From NCBI GenBank assembly GCA_020698575.1, contig CM036248.1, forward strand, positions 14,227,729 to 14,291,728: 64,000 bases of DNA, given 5' to 3'. Below the pieces are notes generated by a model. That model was not told the DNA's origin. It ran no database searches and worked only from the letters and a program-made list of their open reading frames with translations. This document shows positions 22,401 to 36,282 of the stretch, one piece after another. The stretch is from Bostrychus sinensis. Taxonomy: Eukaryota > Chordata > Actinopteri > Gobiiformes > Eleotridae. Numbering within the stretch: the first letter of the stretch is position 1; each line of letters opens with the position of its first letter. A program made the translations under genes and the position numbers.

Positions 22401-22999
22401 ACATAAACGCTTTTGATGTAACTTCTGTGACATTGTGATTAAAACCAATCCAAACTTATTTCCAAAAAGTAACATCTTATGCATTAAAAAAAAAAAATAA
22501 AAAATGCATCAAACAGCACAGCTCCTTCTCTATTTGAATCAAATAAACTTTTCCTTTGAATGAACAAGTGGATTTATATTTGATGTGGCCGAACAGCACT
22601 ACAAGGTAAAAAAAAAAAAAAAAAAAAAAAAGAAATCCTAAAGGGGTTTGATACTGGCACAACAGGAGGAGCTGTCAGAAACAACTCATGCGCCTCATGT
22701 CTCCCCAGTTCTCTGTTTCCTGTGCCCTGCAGCTGTTCCTCTACTTAGCATGAGCCAAATATCAAATGACAGACGTGTCGGAGCCGGCTGCACAAAGAGG
22801 GCGTGTTTGTGACAGTTGTTCCTTCATCTGAAGCAAGGGCTGATGGGAGGGCAGCGAGACAGTGGTGCAGTGGCATTGACCATAAATGTTTAAAGTCATG
22901 GCGTACTATCTAATGTGGAGGCGATAAAAGTGTCATCTGTGATAGGCAAGTGAGATTAATAACAGCGGTTTACAGTGAAGGACTTGAACTCATCACATA

Positions 23000-23301
23000 C
23001 ACCGATCAGGCATAACATTATGACTAACTGCCTTCATTGGAGCATTTAAAATAAATACTGACTACTGCAGACTGGGAACACCCCACAAGCTGCTGTGTTG
23101 AAAATGCGCTGACCCAGTCGTCACTGTTTGGCTTTGGTTAAACTTGCTCAAATCCTTTCGCTGCCCATTTTTTCTTCTTCTAACACATCAGCTTTAAGGA
23201 CTAAATGTTTACTTGCTCCCTATTATATCCCATTCACTAACAGGTGCCATTATGATAAGATAATCTGTGTTTTTCACTCATAATGTTTTGCCAGATTGAT
23301 G
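23000..23301 (-). mobile_element. Tc1-like non-autonomous element B
   Basis: CACCGATCAGGCATAACATTATGAC at the left, with TA at 22998-22999. The right end is the complement of CATCAATCTGGCAAAACATTATGA, with TA at 23302-23303. The interior has ACTACTGCAGACTGGGAACACCCCAC, the same transposase-derived block as element A. Confidence 0.85.
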
Positions 23302-23356
23302 TATATTCAAACTGATAACTCTCAGCAGTAGTTTAGCACTATTAATTACACAATGA

Positions 23357-23760
23357 GTGTTTACATGCACTTGAGTATCCTGGTTATGAGCTTTATCCTG
23401 GTAGTACAAAATAATATACAGTATGTATATTATAGTATACTTTGTTGAAAATAACTAGATTAGATTAAATAGTTACACTCACTGTGGCCTAGTTACCACT
23501 CGCGCCATGTTTGTTTTGCAGAGTCTCTTGAATTGGCACATGCTCAGTAGGTCAGGTGAGGTCAGAAATCAGGATACTGCGTTTACATGCCACAGTATTC
23601 CAGTTATTGTCAGAGTTATCCAGGTCAAGTATCCTGGTTTCTCATATACTGGCATAACCCAAATACTGAAATCAGAATGCTGTGTTTATATGCACAAACA
23701 CAAAACAAGGATACTTAAAAACCCAATCATAACCGAGATACTCAAGTGCATGCAAACACA
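23357..23760. mobile_element. MITE with ~30-bp terminal inverted repeats
   Basis: The left end GTGTTTACATGCACTTGAGTATCC and the complement of the right end, GTGTTTGCATGCACTTGAGTATC, match almost perfectly and continue with GGTTATGA. About 400 bp, no coding frame. The interior repeats GTATCCTGGTT motifs. No convincing target duplication. Confidence 0.75.
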
Positions 23761-24787
23761 CTCAGTAAAGTCTAACTTAATATTATTTTACTTATAAAAA
23801 TTTAATAAGATGTCTGACTTTATTAGAAATATTGGCAAATTAATGAGTTGAAGGTGTCAAAGCACCCTTAGAGAATACAGCTCTGCATCTCCTCTACTAA
23901 AGCTATGCAAGACCAAGATATTACAAAGCCAAGCCCCTACAAGTGGGTGTGCAATCTTTTCTTTTTTTTCTTTTTTTTTCTCAATAGCTCTGCATGGGTT
24001 GATATGTCAAGAAAAATCAATGTGTTTGAATTGAATTGTCCCAAGAGCAGTTGCAAAGCAATTTTTCAAATGTATTTTGGGCAACCCACGAACACTGTTA
24101 GGATCGATGTCAAGGAGCGTTTTTGAGCACGCTGCCTAATGCGTTCCCACAGACGGAGCAGCAGTGTGCACATGTGTTCCCATCACGTGTAAACAACCAC
24201 ATCTAATAAGGTTACTATACCTTACACATTATATTGGGCTCGCACGCTTTTCTACTGTCTCTCTCCCTTGGGACTTGCATGCTATTATCCTATGCAACAT
24301 TAAGGTCAGCTGTGCAGGGTTCAGCTGGAGGGAGCGCTCTGATTGGGCGGTTCTTGTTCAGCCAACCATAAAGGACCTTTTTGAGATTCACCGACATGCC
24401 AGGTGCATCCACAAAATACACCAAATTCCAAACAAAAATCATTACAAAGCTGTTCTATTATTCTGTGTTCATTTTTACAGGAATACTCATGGTTCATGGT
24501 ATCACAAAATCAGGTTTCCCCCCCCCTTCTGGCGTCTGTGAACAAAGACGGTGGGATGGAAGAGCGAGCAGCTAAATCCATGGCAGCTTCCTCCACCTCA
24601 GAATAACCCTGTACCAATCTGAGCCACACTGTCACACACCACCTGGATCCACTGAGCCTCAGTCCTGGACTCTGGACCCAGAACTATGTGGTCCACTCAA
24701 TGTCACTGTTATTTTTATGGACATCCTTCTGGAGAACAAAATGTATTGGAAACAAATAGATTAAAAGTAATAAAGTAAAGGTTTGAG

Positions 24788-24789
<2 letters not shown>

Positions 24790-24822
<33 letters not shown>

Positions 24823-24974
24823 TGTTGTTGTAGATGTAGTAGTACCAGAAGCAGTAGCAGTCATAGTATTAGTAGGAGTAGTTGTAGTAGTAGCAGCAGC
24901 AGTAGTATTAGTAGTAGTTATAGTAGTAGTAGTTGTAGTGGTAGTAGCAGCAGCAGCAGTAGCAGTAGTAGTAG
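24790..24974 (+). repeat. AGT trinucleotide array
   Basis: (AGT)n with AGC and TTG interruptions. The right flank to 25140 carries TAGTACTTTTACTTGAGTACC and TTCCATCTGTGG, the end of the hAT-like family, so the array is internal to such an element (about 24720-25138). Confidence 0.9.
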
Positions 24975-25717
24975 ATTTTGCTGATGCAATAACAAAAAAT
25001 GAATAGTAATTGTCGTAATTTGTGCTCAAGTAGTCCTATATTAGTTTTATTCAAGTATTTTGTTAAGTACCTTTATTTTTATTTGTTATATCATTTTGAA
25101 CAAATAGTACTTTTACTTGAGTACCTCTTCCATCTGTGGTATTTACTTTCAGGAATATTTTTTGTCTACAGAAAATTAAATCTTAAAACATGCCGTTATG
25201 ATCCATACTTTTAGAATAAATTTAAATATTTAGTTGTGTGTTTTGGACGTTGACAGAAGAAGTTAATAGACTAAATGATCTGTGGCTCATGGTAAATCTT
25301 GTGTGAAATGTTCCAAGAAAGCCTATAGGACCTACTGCTGGCCAATATCACATCAAATCCATATTCTTTTACTAATAATTGTGCTGTTATCTTTGAGGAT
25401 CACATATGAAGATAATTACGTTATTATCTAGGATTAGAAACGTAAAATGTTAATCAACTATAATGTCAAGCAAGTGGGGGGTTGAGGGTTCCCTACTGCT
25501 AGCTTCTTGCTTACAAACATTATTTTTTAAAGCTTAACAATTGTGAGAAATAAATTGGGTGCCTTTAATGTGACAGCAGTTTGTTAAATTGATTAACTAA
25601 TAATTTAAATTTATTATGCTGTAATGCAAACATTACTAAAATTACTAAATATAACTAAAATATTTTGGAGCAAATTAATACGTTCTTGCACATTTCTGGC
25701 TGTTATGACTTAAAACA

Positions 25718-26015
25718 GCTATTCCCAAAGTCAAGATTTTTGTGGCCCCATTAAATCCCATGTGGACCTCCAACTATATAATTTCCCTTTATTCAAAAGA
25801 CTATGTCAGATTTTTCCTCCGTATATTTCTATAAAAATGCTACAAAATCACTGACGGTTGGCTAGGAAATTGCTTAAAAGTCATTAAGTATTTAACTAAA
25901 ATTAATTTCAAACTCAATTTCTATTTATGTACCTATTATAGACAGCCTCTGGAGGGTGTCCCTGCAGTATCTTTGCAGACCCCCAGGGGCCCTGGACCCC
26001 ACTTTGGGAAAATGA
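25718..26015. mobile_element. short hAT-like MITE
   Basis: The left CAGCTATTCCCAAAGT and the right complement CATCATTTTCCCAAAGTGGGGTCC form imperfect terminal repeats in CA...TG form. Fish hAT elements often carry TTCCCAAAGTGGGG ends. No clear 8-bp target duplication. Confidence 0.45.
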
Positions 26016-27022
26016 TGTGTTTTAACAAAAGTCACTATATATAAAGAAGTCTATTTACACAAACATTGAAAGGGCCTGAAATTGGAGAGCCCTGACAGAA
26101 GCAGTCAGAATCCATCAGGCTGTAATAAACACCACCTCTGCAGGGGTCGAAGGTCAGTCAATCAGGCTCTTTGACGGAGATAAACACATCTGACACCAGA
26201 CAATGAAAGACACACACAATGATCCTCCACTCAGCCACCCATAGCTAATAACTGTCAGATGATGTGTGTAATAAAACCGGGAACATGCTGCCGTCCCGCT
26301 GGTGCCATCCATCTTCCAGAGGCTTATCAGGTATGTTAATGAGAGGGCCAACAAAAGAAGTCAATACCTGAGTCACATTCTGCCTACACACACGCTCCTC
26401 TTTTCAATAAAAACACAATGTCTCCCTGGTTTTGACAAGAAGAAAACGTTTCGCACACACCTCTAGTGCCAGTGCAGAAACCCTAAGGTGATGGGTTGGG
26501 GGTGGCCTGCTCCGACACAGCGTGACTCACACAGTGCAATCAATCTCCAGTGATGAGGACAGGGACCAGTGGGACCCAAACAAGCACCAGCCGGGATGTG
26601 CGTGCATGTCTCCAGACAGGAGTAGGTGGCTTTCCATACTGCTAACACATTTCCCTGGCATCTCCTGCAAATGATCTGATATACACCCCTGCGCAAAAAG
26701 CTAAGATGGGTTTTTAGGACAAGATATGAACAAAATAAAGGGGTATCAATGTGGCAGTATAAGGTGCTAATGAGGGGCCCCAGTGCAGGTTTTCAGAATG
26801 GGCACTAAAGTTTTCACCACATTCAGGAAGTCTATATGTCCATATATCATACTTTTAAGCCACAAAAGTGCACTGTATTTTCTTAAAGTCAACTTACTTT
26901 ACTTTCTTTAACATATTCAAGCATGTCAGTGCTACAAAAAAAATGTTTTTTTTCTACTAAGCTTTGTAAGCATTAAGTAAAAACTGTGAAGGAAATATAT
27001 AATCCCATCATATCATCCACTT

Positions 27023-27025
<3 letters not shown>

Positions 27026-27097
<72 letters not shown>
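27026..27097 (+). repeat. (AT)n microsatellite
   Basis: About 36 uninterrupted AT units. Confidence 0.97.
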
Positions 27098-27099
<2 letters not shown>

Positions 27100-27943
27100 T
27101 GTCATGTCATGCCTGAACATAAGCCACCAATATAGAACTCTCAACCCTCATGTCCTGGGCCCCAGTGCAGCTGATGTTACGCCTCTGTCTCAATGTGCAA
27201 AAATACACAAAATTGCAAAAATTAAAAGGATATATAGTTCACAACAGTAAGGAATCTACTCAAACCATGCATTTGTATTTTAGTGTTAAATTAAGTTAGT
27301 ATCTTTGGTCTGTACCTCTAAGGTAAATAATCCCTTAAAACACTCCTGGATATAAAGAGATCTGGATCCACACCAAAATTCTGTACTTAGGCCATTAGTA
27401 CAACTATAAATTTTCACACTTTTTTCTCAGATCACTAAAACTTTTGCATAGTATGTTCTAGAAACAAAAATTCATATCAGTGCTGTATGTCTAGAGTTGA
27501 TATGTCATTATGCACTGAACTGACTGAATGCAGCTAAAATGAAATCATGATGTACAGCCCGAGTGTGATTTTAAGTGGCTTTGCTTGGCTGCCTCCTCCA
27601 CCCTGTACCTACAGCACAGGAGTGCGGTGCTCTGGAGGGGAGTGCTGGCTGTTCCTGGTATAAACAGCTTTAGCGCCTGAAGCTCAGAAAGATTTACTAC
27701 CTGGGCATGAGCAATAAAAAGTGTTTATGTCACTGCTGGGCATGGAGTGTGGCAAAGACACAGGAAGTGACACACTGTAATGGGTAAAAAACAAGGAGGA
27801 AGGGACCACTGACAAAGAAGAACCTTATGTTTCATCTCCAATAGCAGTGACCACAAGAGCAAGCCTCAATCCCAAGGTGTGATGTAGCAACACTTAATAT
27901 CAAATTTATGCTTTAATTAAGATTTTCAATGCACAAGCAAATA

Positions 27944-28250
27944 AACCAGTCAGGCATAAAATTATGACCCCTGATGTGAAGTGAAAAACAGATTATTTCT
28001 TTATCTTGGCTCCTGTTAATGGGTGGAGTGTATTAGAAGCATACATTTTGTAGTATACAAGTATACATTTTGTCCTCTATAATGGGTTTTCTAAGGCTTT
28101 GAGTGAGTTAGACAAAGGCCAAATTGTGATGGCAACTGGGTCAGAGCATCTCCAAAACCACAGCTCGTGTGGGATGTTCCTGGTCTGCAGTGGTCAGTAG
28201 CCTAACATTAAAAGTTGTCCAAGGAAAAAACAGTGGTGAACCGGCGACAG
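27944..28250 (+). mobile_element. Tc1-like non-autonomous element C, right end lost
   Basis: TA then AACCAGTCAGGCATAAAATTATGAC at the left. The interior, in the opposite orientation to A and B, includes GGTCAGAGCATCTCC, CTCGTGTGGGATGTTCC and TGCAGTGGTCAGTA, then a block ending CCGGCGACAGG. The left TIR is mutated and the right TIR is not found. Confidence 0.7.
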
Positions 28251-28674
28251 GTGAGGCACATAGGGAGCTGAGCTATACTGCAACTTAATGTGCTAAAGAA
28301 GTTAATACTGTTTCTGATAGAAATGTATCAGAATACACAATTTGTTAATGTATGGGGCTGCAGCACATGGTCACAATGTTATTTTTTATTTCAGCAGTTT
28401 GAAAAATTGCCACTTCCTACCTCTAAACGTAAGTGTACCAGACTTATTGCCAGGCTCTAAAAGCCTTGACAGACTCCAGCCTTGGGTCAAAACTCCAGTC
28501 TATTCTGGCTCAGTGGCTGTGCCCTGTGTTTTATGTCCCATCCACAGCACTGACTTTTGTGTACCAAGAAAACACATAAATTGTAGAGTTAACCATTTTA
28601 CCCAAGAGAAGTTACTTTTGACTCAGGGTACTACCGCAGAAAATATCTGGCTTTACAAGTACCATATTTAACAG

Positions 28675-28935
28675 ACTAAAATGAGCCTAAATCAGGACAA
28701 CTCCAGGTCTAAACAAGATTAAAATACTGATTTAATTCTAAGTATGACTGTACCAGGACTAAACTGGGCCTGAACCAGAACAACAGCAAGACTAAATCTG
28801 GAGTAAACAGACAAGGACTAAACTTTTGTTCAAAAACCCTGCACAAAGCACAAAATCTGGGATTAAACAGGGCCTAAACCAAGACACAGCTCACCCAATA
28901 CAACTAGAGCAGGACTAAAATTGGACAAAATGAGT
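28675..28935 (+). repeat. diffuse minisatellite fragment of the GACTAAACCAGG family
   Basis: Scattered GGACTAAA, GGCCTGAACCAG and AAGACTAAATC units, more diverged than the arrays at 6.6 and 8.0 kb. Confidence 0.6.
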
Positions 28936-29705
28936 ATTTCACCCAAAGACTAAATCTGTAAAAATCTGTAATTATCTATGTAATGGTACCAAAAGAAAGA
29001 GCTTGTGTACTTTCAGTGAGACCTCTACCACAGCTTGAAAACCGCTGCCCTATGGCTAACCCAACCAGAGGAGGCTAAAAAGAGTTAGGTAAAGTGACCA
29101 AACAGATTAAAATAAGTGCAAGCTAACCATGGATTTGTGTTTTTACAAGGTATATACTCATGAGGCATTATGTTAGCTAAAGCAGGGACAGATTGGTGTT
29201 AAGGATGAGCCAAACAACAAACATGTAGCACAAATGTAGGTATAAGGACAGACAGACGGCAGAGTTAGATGCAGAGGAGCAGACGAAACAGAAGCATTAA
29301 GAGGAGATGATAAGAGAGTGCTGCAAACAGACACAACAGATGCCTAGCCTAGCAGTGAGACACACAAGGCCCACACAGCGAAATCCAGATTTCTCCTATT
29401 TCCTCTAAGTAATAAAACAATGGCACTGTATCGGCTCATTAAATGGGTAATCGAGGGTGTTAGAGCACTCCCCCCGTAGCTCCCAACATCTTTCTTTCCT
29501 CTCTTGTCTCTCTCTCTCGCTCGCCCTTACACAAGCCAAAAAAAAAAAAAACTTTGCGCCCTCCTCCTCTCACCATTTCGCCACTCATTTCCAATCTGGA
29601 GCCTCCACTCCACTGAATAAATGCTTACCTGGGCAGCAGGTCAGAAAGCCAGCCCAGACCGGCTCCTGTCAGGGGGTACAGAAACTCCAATTACCTCCTT
29701 AAGAA

Positions 29706-29718
29706 CCCCCCCCCCCCC
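29706..29718 (+). repeat. poly-C run
   Basis: Thirteen Cs in a row, preceded by AAGAA. Confidence 0.9.
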
Positions 29719-30664
29719 TCCTTCCTACGCAATTATCTCTCCATCTGCGAGTCGGTGTCAACAGGTGCACAGGGACGGTCCACAAAGCAAGAGCAGGCAC
29801 ACACAAGACCACCAGGCTAATATTTTAGAATGTGCAGAATAAATTAGCAAAGATTCTCTGCAAATTCCACCGGAGCCATTGGGAAATTGATCCGGACTGA
29901 ATCTATGAATGCAAGGCAGCACCGACTCTCCCATTACGAGCAATAGAGATAGAAAAAACAATTACTGCGATGTCTGGTTGTGTTTTGTTTAAGCCACAAG
30001 ACAATGCCAGATGGCACATGGGACTGTGAGAAATGACTATTGACCTGTTTTTGTTTTGAATCCATACAGTGATTGCATTGATAATCATTCATTGCTGTTA
30101 TGTATTCGACCTTAAACAAGGATAACATGCTCAAAGGTTCTGTGAGTTTACATTGAATGAAGAAAACTAGCATGTTCGAATTTATGTGGATCTGACAAAA
30201 ATGCATGCCTCAAAAGTGTCTTTAACCTAATTTTACCAACTTTGCTTTTGACCTTGCAGGAAAGTGTACCTGTGCCCTATCTTCTTCTTCTTCCTGTGAC
30301 ATCTTGTATTTTTGGTTACTGTTCCATTTGCTGGGTCTGTAAAGTGGAAAGGAATAGTTGCGCGGACCAATTTCTATGACAAAAAGCTTCTTGTCTGTCA
30401 AATTATTCTTATCTGGAGACTCCATTCTAGATTATTTCTTAAACAAAGTAACAACCTTAGTTTGAGAAAGTTAATTAAAAGGATGCTAAATGTCCTTCTA
30501 ATATCGGTCTAGTTTTAATTATGACAAAATGTCATTATGCTTATAATTTCTGACATTTCTACAATTTTATCTGCACCTATACAAAAAAATTGTGATGACA
30601 AAGGAAATCTCTTTTTGCCAAACATTAAGACATTTTCTACTTTTTGACTGAACCATTTCTAAAC

Positions 30665-30800
30665 CACTACAAAATCAAGACTGACCAGGAATAAACTAGG
30701 ACTATCTAGGGCTAAACTGGGCCTAAACAAGGACAAAAGGAGGATACTGCTCTTCAAAGACCCAAACAAAGCAGGACTCAAGCAACTAAATCAGGAATTA
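30665..30800 (+). repeat. diffuse minisatellite fragment of the GACTAAACCAGG family
   Basis: GACCAGGAATAAACTAGGACT and GGGCTAAACTGGGCCTAAAC units. Confidence 0.55.
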
Positions 30801-33104
30801 AATGCAAAAGACTCCTGAGTACCAGCTGAAGAAGCCCACGTACCTGAATTTGACACAAACCTGTTTATTTAGGGACTATTTACAAACATTGCCAAGAAAT
30901 TTAACAGATAAAATACAGACCAGTATATACTGGGGCTGTAATCTGAGCACTATTTTCTATTTAAGTTGCCAAATATCTAAATATACAAGACACGCTGGCA
31001 AAAAAACCTAAATACAGACGCTGCGCAACCAAAATTCCTAACTTTGTCTTACTTTTTGTGATTGCCAACAACTGCCTCTTTTCTAATGTTACAATATGGC
31101 AGTCATTTAGTAGTGGCAGCATCTGTGCGTCTGTGAGAGGATGACAACAGTGCCGCACTATGTCACGCTGTTTAATATGCCTGAGAGCTTTGTTCCTCAT
31201 TAAAGTACACACAGGCTCCTCAGATGTAGGCAGTGACAGGAAGAAGGGGACGCAAGCTTCTGTCTTTGTAGTAAAAACATGACAGCTGCCATCATCGTCG
31301 GCTCCTCCGTCCCAGCACCACCCTGCCTCACCAACCCCTTTTCCCCCTGTGCCACATTGTTTTCTGATGGTCCACCCTACATGTCCCAGCCCCAGACGGC
31401 CACGTCCTCACCACCAATACCTCCAGAAATTTGTTTTAAATACTTGGAGAGTTTATATGAATACAGACGAGGACTTGGGACAGGCGTAGAAATATAATGA
31501 GTCAAACAAATAGCCTGCATGGGACACACTGTAATTTCTAATATGCATTTATGGAACAGAAGTTAAGAAGAGACGTGATTTTTGTTATCCAAACAAAATT
31601 CTCAATTCCCACGGCATTGCAAAGACATTTGGGGTTTCATGGTCAGTGGCTCTCAGGAACTAGTCATATGCGAGGGTGAGGAGATTAAACAATGCCTATT
31701 TTTCCTCCACTTTCCCCTTTGCCTTTCTTTCGCAAAACAATACAGGCCAACTCAGAGAAACAATTTCACTCCCCTCCCTGCTCTACGCTCTATCAGTCTG
31801 CCGGTTTGGGAACGCTTTCGGCTGATCTACATTGATTGCTATGGGCCATTCTCTATCCCTGGTGCTCCGGAGCAAGAAAAAGAGAAAAATCCAAGCCCTC
31901 TCATTCATCAAACCAGCACCTGCCAGACTCCTGCCCGGGAGAACCACTGTCAGTTCCTGTCTTTTGGTCCTGCCCTGCTTTCTTTGTTTTCAAACACCGT
32001 GAAAAACTGTCATGTTCCTCAAGAGTCGGAAGGGACCTGCTACATGTCTGATGATTTCAGCAATAAACACGTTGACATACAATATATACTGGCTTTTTCT
32101 TGCAGGTACATCAATTTTATACCACACCATGTTGTAAAGAGTGAAGGAGATCGATAAAATGTGAATGTGGAGGTATAGGGTCAAAACCAACAATACTGTC
32201 TGGCTATAAAAAAGGTTTCCCATTACAATTCCTGCCAACCCATTACGTGAAATATGATATAATATAATCTGGATATTATATGTTACTTGTAAAGCAACTG
32301 TATGGTTATTACAATATTATTCCTTACCTACAGTATTTCAACTTACAAATCTTTACATGGGTATAGATTATGCTTTTATTCATATTTTATAACAATCTTG
32401 GTCCCCTCTAGAACAGCAATTCATGTTTTGCAATCTTAAGAAACATTGTGTGACTAAACAAAAACATTTTTAATACTACTGCCATGAATTATCAGGTGAA
32501 GAGACCAGCAGGGGCAGCAGAGGGCAGAGTTGTTATGCTCTTCTGAACAGAACCATAGAAAAAGAGCTTTATATTTCCTTAAACTTTTGCATAATGCCAT
32601 TTTACAACAAAATGAAAACTCCTGTAGCTGTGAGGAATGAGTTTTAGTTTTGGGGGGGACAAACAAATGAGAGCAGACTGGATGTAGAGGGCTTGATGAT
32701 TGGTCAGTGCTTCCTGGAGTGGACAGGGGTTCATGAGTAGGCGGAGATTTGTGGAACCAAGCATTATGAGACCTCGGAAATGCAATGCCAGAGAATACAT
32801 GATTACTCAAACAGGCATGAATGCAATCCAATTATGTTTTTGATAACAACAAGCTCAGAAAAGTCAATTTTGCATAAGGGCTTTAAATGAAATGTAAGTT
32901 TAATCTGATTACACTGTTTTTCATTATATAGTAATTTGATACTGATCCTTTTTATGCATTCTGATTATGAAGTGAGTGCTGAAGAGGTGTACTATAGACC
33001 TAAAAGCCAATGAGAGCATCTCTAACCCCGCGCTCAAGCATGCAATTGGCCAAAGCTTCGGGTATGTATGTGTGCATACGTATGTATCACACAACAAACT
33101 GTGT

Positions 33105-33345
33105 GGTGCATGGTGGCAGAGTGGTTAGCTCCCCTGCTTCTCGGCAAGGAAGTGAAGTCTGCATGGCCTCGTTACTATGAGCTCTCTATAGCGTCCTCCC
33201 ATTGTCCAAAGACATGCATGTGATAATTGGTGAATCTCTCCATGGTCAATAAAGTGAGAGTGAATGGTGAATGGGAATAAGATGAATGCACAAGATGAAT
33301 CAATGAACAACAAACTCCGTCTTGTGTTAAATAAAGCCACTTCTT
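33105..33345 (+). repeat. tRNA-headed SINE-like repeat
   Basis: GGTGGCAGAGTGGTTAGCTC (A-box-like), then TCCCATTGTCCAAAGACATG and GTGAGAGTGAATGGTGAAT, the typical body of a fish-wide repeat. Confidence 0.6.
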
Positions 33346-34317
33346 ACCCTCTACTTTCCATCAACAGAGAGCATTGACAAGCTGGGACAGAATATTGGTC
33401 GGACACAACATCACAAAGAGCCCATAAAGGAGCGTAAAAAAGCAGCTTTAACACACTGTACCTCCCTGACTGACACAAATACAATACCCCTGAGGTGTTC
33501 CTGACACCAGCTCAGGTTTGGACTCGCAGTTTGACCCCACCCCCCACTGGCCCCTCTTTACACTCTCATCCAGCTGAGACTTTGGTGATGCTCGTCCCTT
33601 AGGGGAGAGCCAAGTCCATGATTTCTCTCTTAAATCCTACACAGAGATATACCGGCCGCATAACGCTTAAAAGAGCCAGTTCAATTCTCTTTATTCTACT
33701 GGGCTATTATTATATATTTATGCTTATAACTCCACAGAGTGATAGCTTTGGATGTGCCGCCTTGAATAATACATTAAATGCATGTGTTGGAGGGCTGTCT
33801 CTCGCTAGCTATTGTGCAAGTGTGAAAGTGTAACACCGCCGGAATTCACAGAGCGGTCTCACATGCTCGCACTCGACCCTCTTTAGGAGCCGAGGCACTT
33901 TCCTCATCTAAAAAACTCATCAAATGTGAATGTTGCATCAGGCATACAGATGGTGAAACATAATAGAGCCAGGAGAGTGAAAATGTACTGTCCGACAATG
34001 AGAGATAGGAGTTTTGATTGAAGTTTTTACTGTTTGATGACTGTCACAACGATGCATAATGTTTCCACAAGCTTTACGTTAGCCTGGCCGAACCCATTCA
34101 GTTTCTGAGTGATATGAAGTGGATCTGGATGTTTTGTTTGTCTGATTGGTTGGGTATTTTTCAAAAATAAAATTGGTCCTGAAGCATAAAGTGTACCCTA
34201 AATACTGATTGGTTGACTGCATCAATTTATTTTTTCTGTAAATCAACTCGACTTATAGAAGAGATAAAAAATGTGCGGGCCAAGCCATGGACAGCCATAT
34301 TTCTTCTTTCTGTTTGG

Positions 34318-34515
34318 CTTTTACCTCCCGAGGTCACCACAGCAAATCTGCTTTCTACCTTTGATTGATTTACATGTAGATTAAATGGTCCCATGTTATC
34401 CTTTTTTTCAGGTTTTTTAAATCATTTTGGACACCAACGCATTAGTATTTTACGTTCTATAACTAAAAATAAGGCTTGGGACTGGAACAAAAAGTACGCT
34501 GGCATATGATCCAGG
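34318..34515 (-). repeat. composite: RTE-tail-like repeat split by a TTAA-element fragment
   Basis: GTTTGGCTTTTACCTCCCGAGGTCACCACAGC (34314-34345) and AAGGCTTGGGACTGGAACAAAAAGTACGCTGG (34472-34503) belong together in the RTE-tail family. Between them, 34382-34470 starts TTAAATGGTCCCATGTTATCC and matches the left end of the element at 36283. Confidence 0.6.
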
Positions 34516-34679
34516 TGTGTGGATTTATGCATCAATTGTTCTATCCTCTGGAAGTCAAACTTGAATCAAAAGAGACCAGAATTACAAAAAAAAAAAAGTG
34601 ATTAGAATGGCTGGCCACGCTACGCATTTATTGGATATTTTTTGTTTGTTTGTTGTTGTTTTTTTGTTTTGTTTTTTTG

Positions 34680-34775
34680 GCTACCTGTTGAGGAATTAAA
34701 CCCTTGACCTCCAGCACTAAAGGCGTTAAAGGAGGCGAACTAACCACTTCAGTAACTGGAAGCTCTGTTGTGAGT
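34680..34775 (-). repeat. tRNA-like SINE head, complement
   Basis: GAGGAATTAAACCCTTGACC with GGCGAACTAACCACTTCAG looks like the complement of a SINE B box and A box. Confidence 0.4.
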
Positions 34776-36282
34776 TATTAAAAAGCTGGTATAAAATGGT
34801 ATAACAATATAACCTTTATGATTATGGACACTTGCCTCCTATGAAAAAAAAGGGACAGAAATGTGGAAAACCTTACATTGTGCTGAAAATCTCTCTCTCA
34901 ATAAACACAGACATAAGTGCATTTTTCTCATCTAAAACATAAATCCCTTCATTGTTTGTTCGTACAGTACAATTTTACGCTCTTGAACCACGTCTTACCA
35001 ACTGAACCCTCTCCATTTTATCAGCACCATAAATTATATATCCGTATAATAAAAATGTGGTTACAGCTCTGTATGTAAACACCAGATGAATCTTGTGGAC
35101 ATCACTTATATTAAAGGTCACATCTGACAATACATAACTTAATTTAGAGCCGACATCGCCCCAGACCCGAACGTGGCCTCTAGCTCCACGCGAGGACCTA
35201 CATTCATCCCATCATCTCATAGTTATTCATAAGTGTCTTAGCAGAGCACCCAGGGGAAGCGGAGTCTCCCTATACCCCCTTCTCATCTGCGCCGTATCGA
35301 TTCGGTGGCGAGGCCTCCGCGCGGTGCTTAGCTCATTGATCATGGCTGCCTCATAGATAGTCTTCCAGTGCACTTGAGGAGACCCTTGGAGACCCCAGGA
35401 AATACTGCTACCTTCACGCCACTGACAACACCAATAGTCTTTTCTATAAGCACTAATTACTTGTAATGAAAGGTTTATTATCGGGATGGCTAAGCAGAGC
35501 TAAGAATCAAACTTATAAGGCTTGTAATTAAACAAAATAGGAAATTTGACCAAAAAAACGTGCTGCACCTACATCCTGCTTGGAGCCTCTTACCATAAAT
35601 AGCAGGAGCTTAGCGTAAATCTTACCCCACACATACATATCAAAGAGAGGAGTAGATAATAGAAGTGTTAGCCCGCAGGGGATTTGACATGAAGTTAGCA
35701 TTTCACTGGAGTCCTTGTTATAAACCAAGTCAATAGCAGATTATGGTAATGTGAAATCTAAGTAAGTGACTAATATTCTCCTTGTACACAGCGGCACTTT
35801 GAGTTATTTTTAACCAGGAAAACATGAAAAGTAAGTCCATGCATGAGGTGGCTTCAGAAAAGGTAACATGTACGGGGAGTGTTACGAATGGAAATGTATG
35901 TTATTGTAGTTGCTGGCCTCATGTGGACATGTACTTATAATAATCACAATGCCAAAACAAGTCCCTTCATCACAATGCATATGTATAACGTGGTCATTTG
36001 AGACAATTGAACACACTCTAATAACATTTAAGTGCTTTTAATAATCTACCACAAGCTTTAAGAGTTTGTCAGACATACAGTACCGCACTATGCTTTTGTA
36101 AATGTGGATATAATAATAAATAAATGCTGGTATACAATTTCAAAAGTCATCGTATTCCACTACATGGGGGCAAAAATGTCAAAGGAACACAACTGCAGTT
36201 TTAAGGATGTACCTACGTATGTATAATATAGGAGAAGTCAACAAAATTAACTAAATACCTAACACCTAATTGTAGTTTTACT

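Noticed and set aside
31582..32157. 191-codon open frame on plus in intron 2
   Set aside because: The longest non-repeat frame besides the LINE and gria1, but no domain, motif or conserved composition is recognisable, no splice context is apparent, and it lies within a gria1 intron. Probably chance in a less AT-rich stretch.
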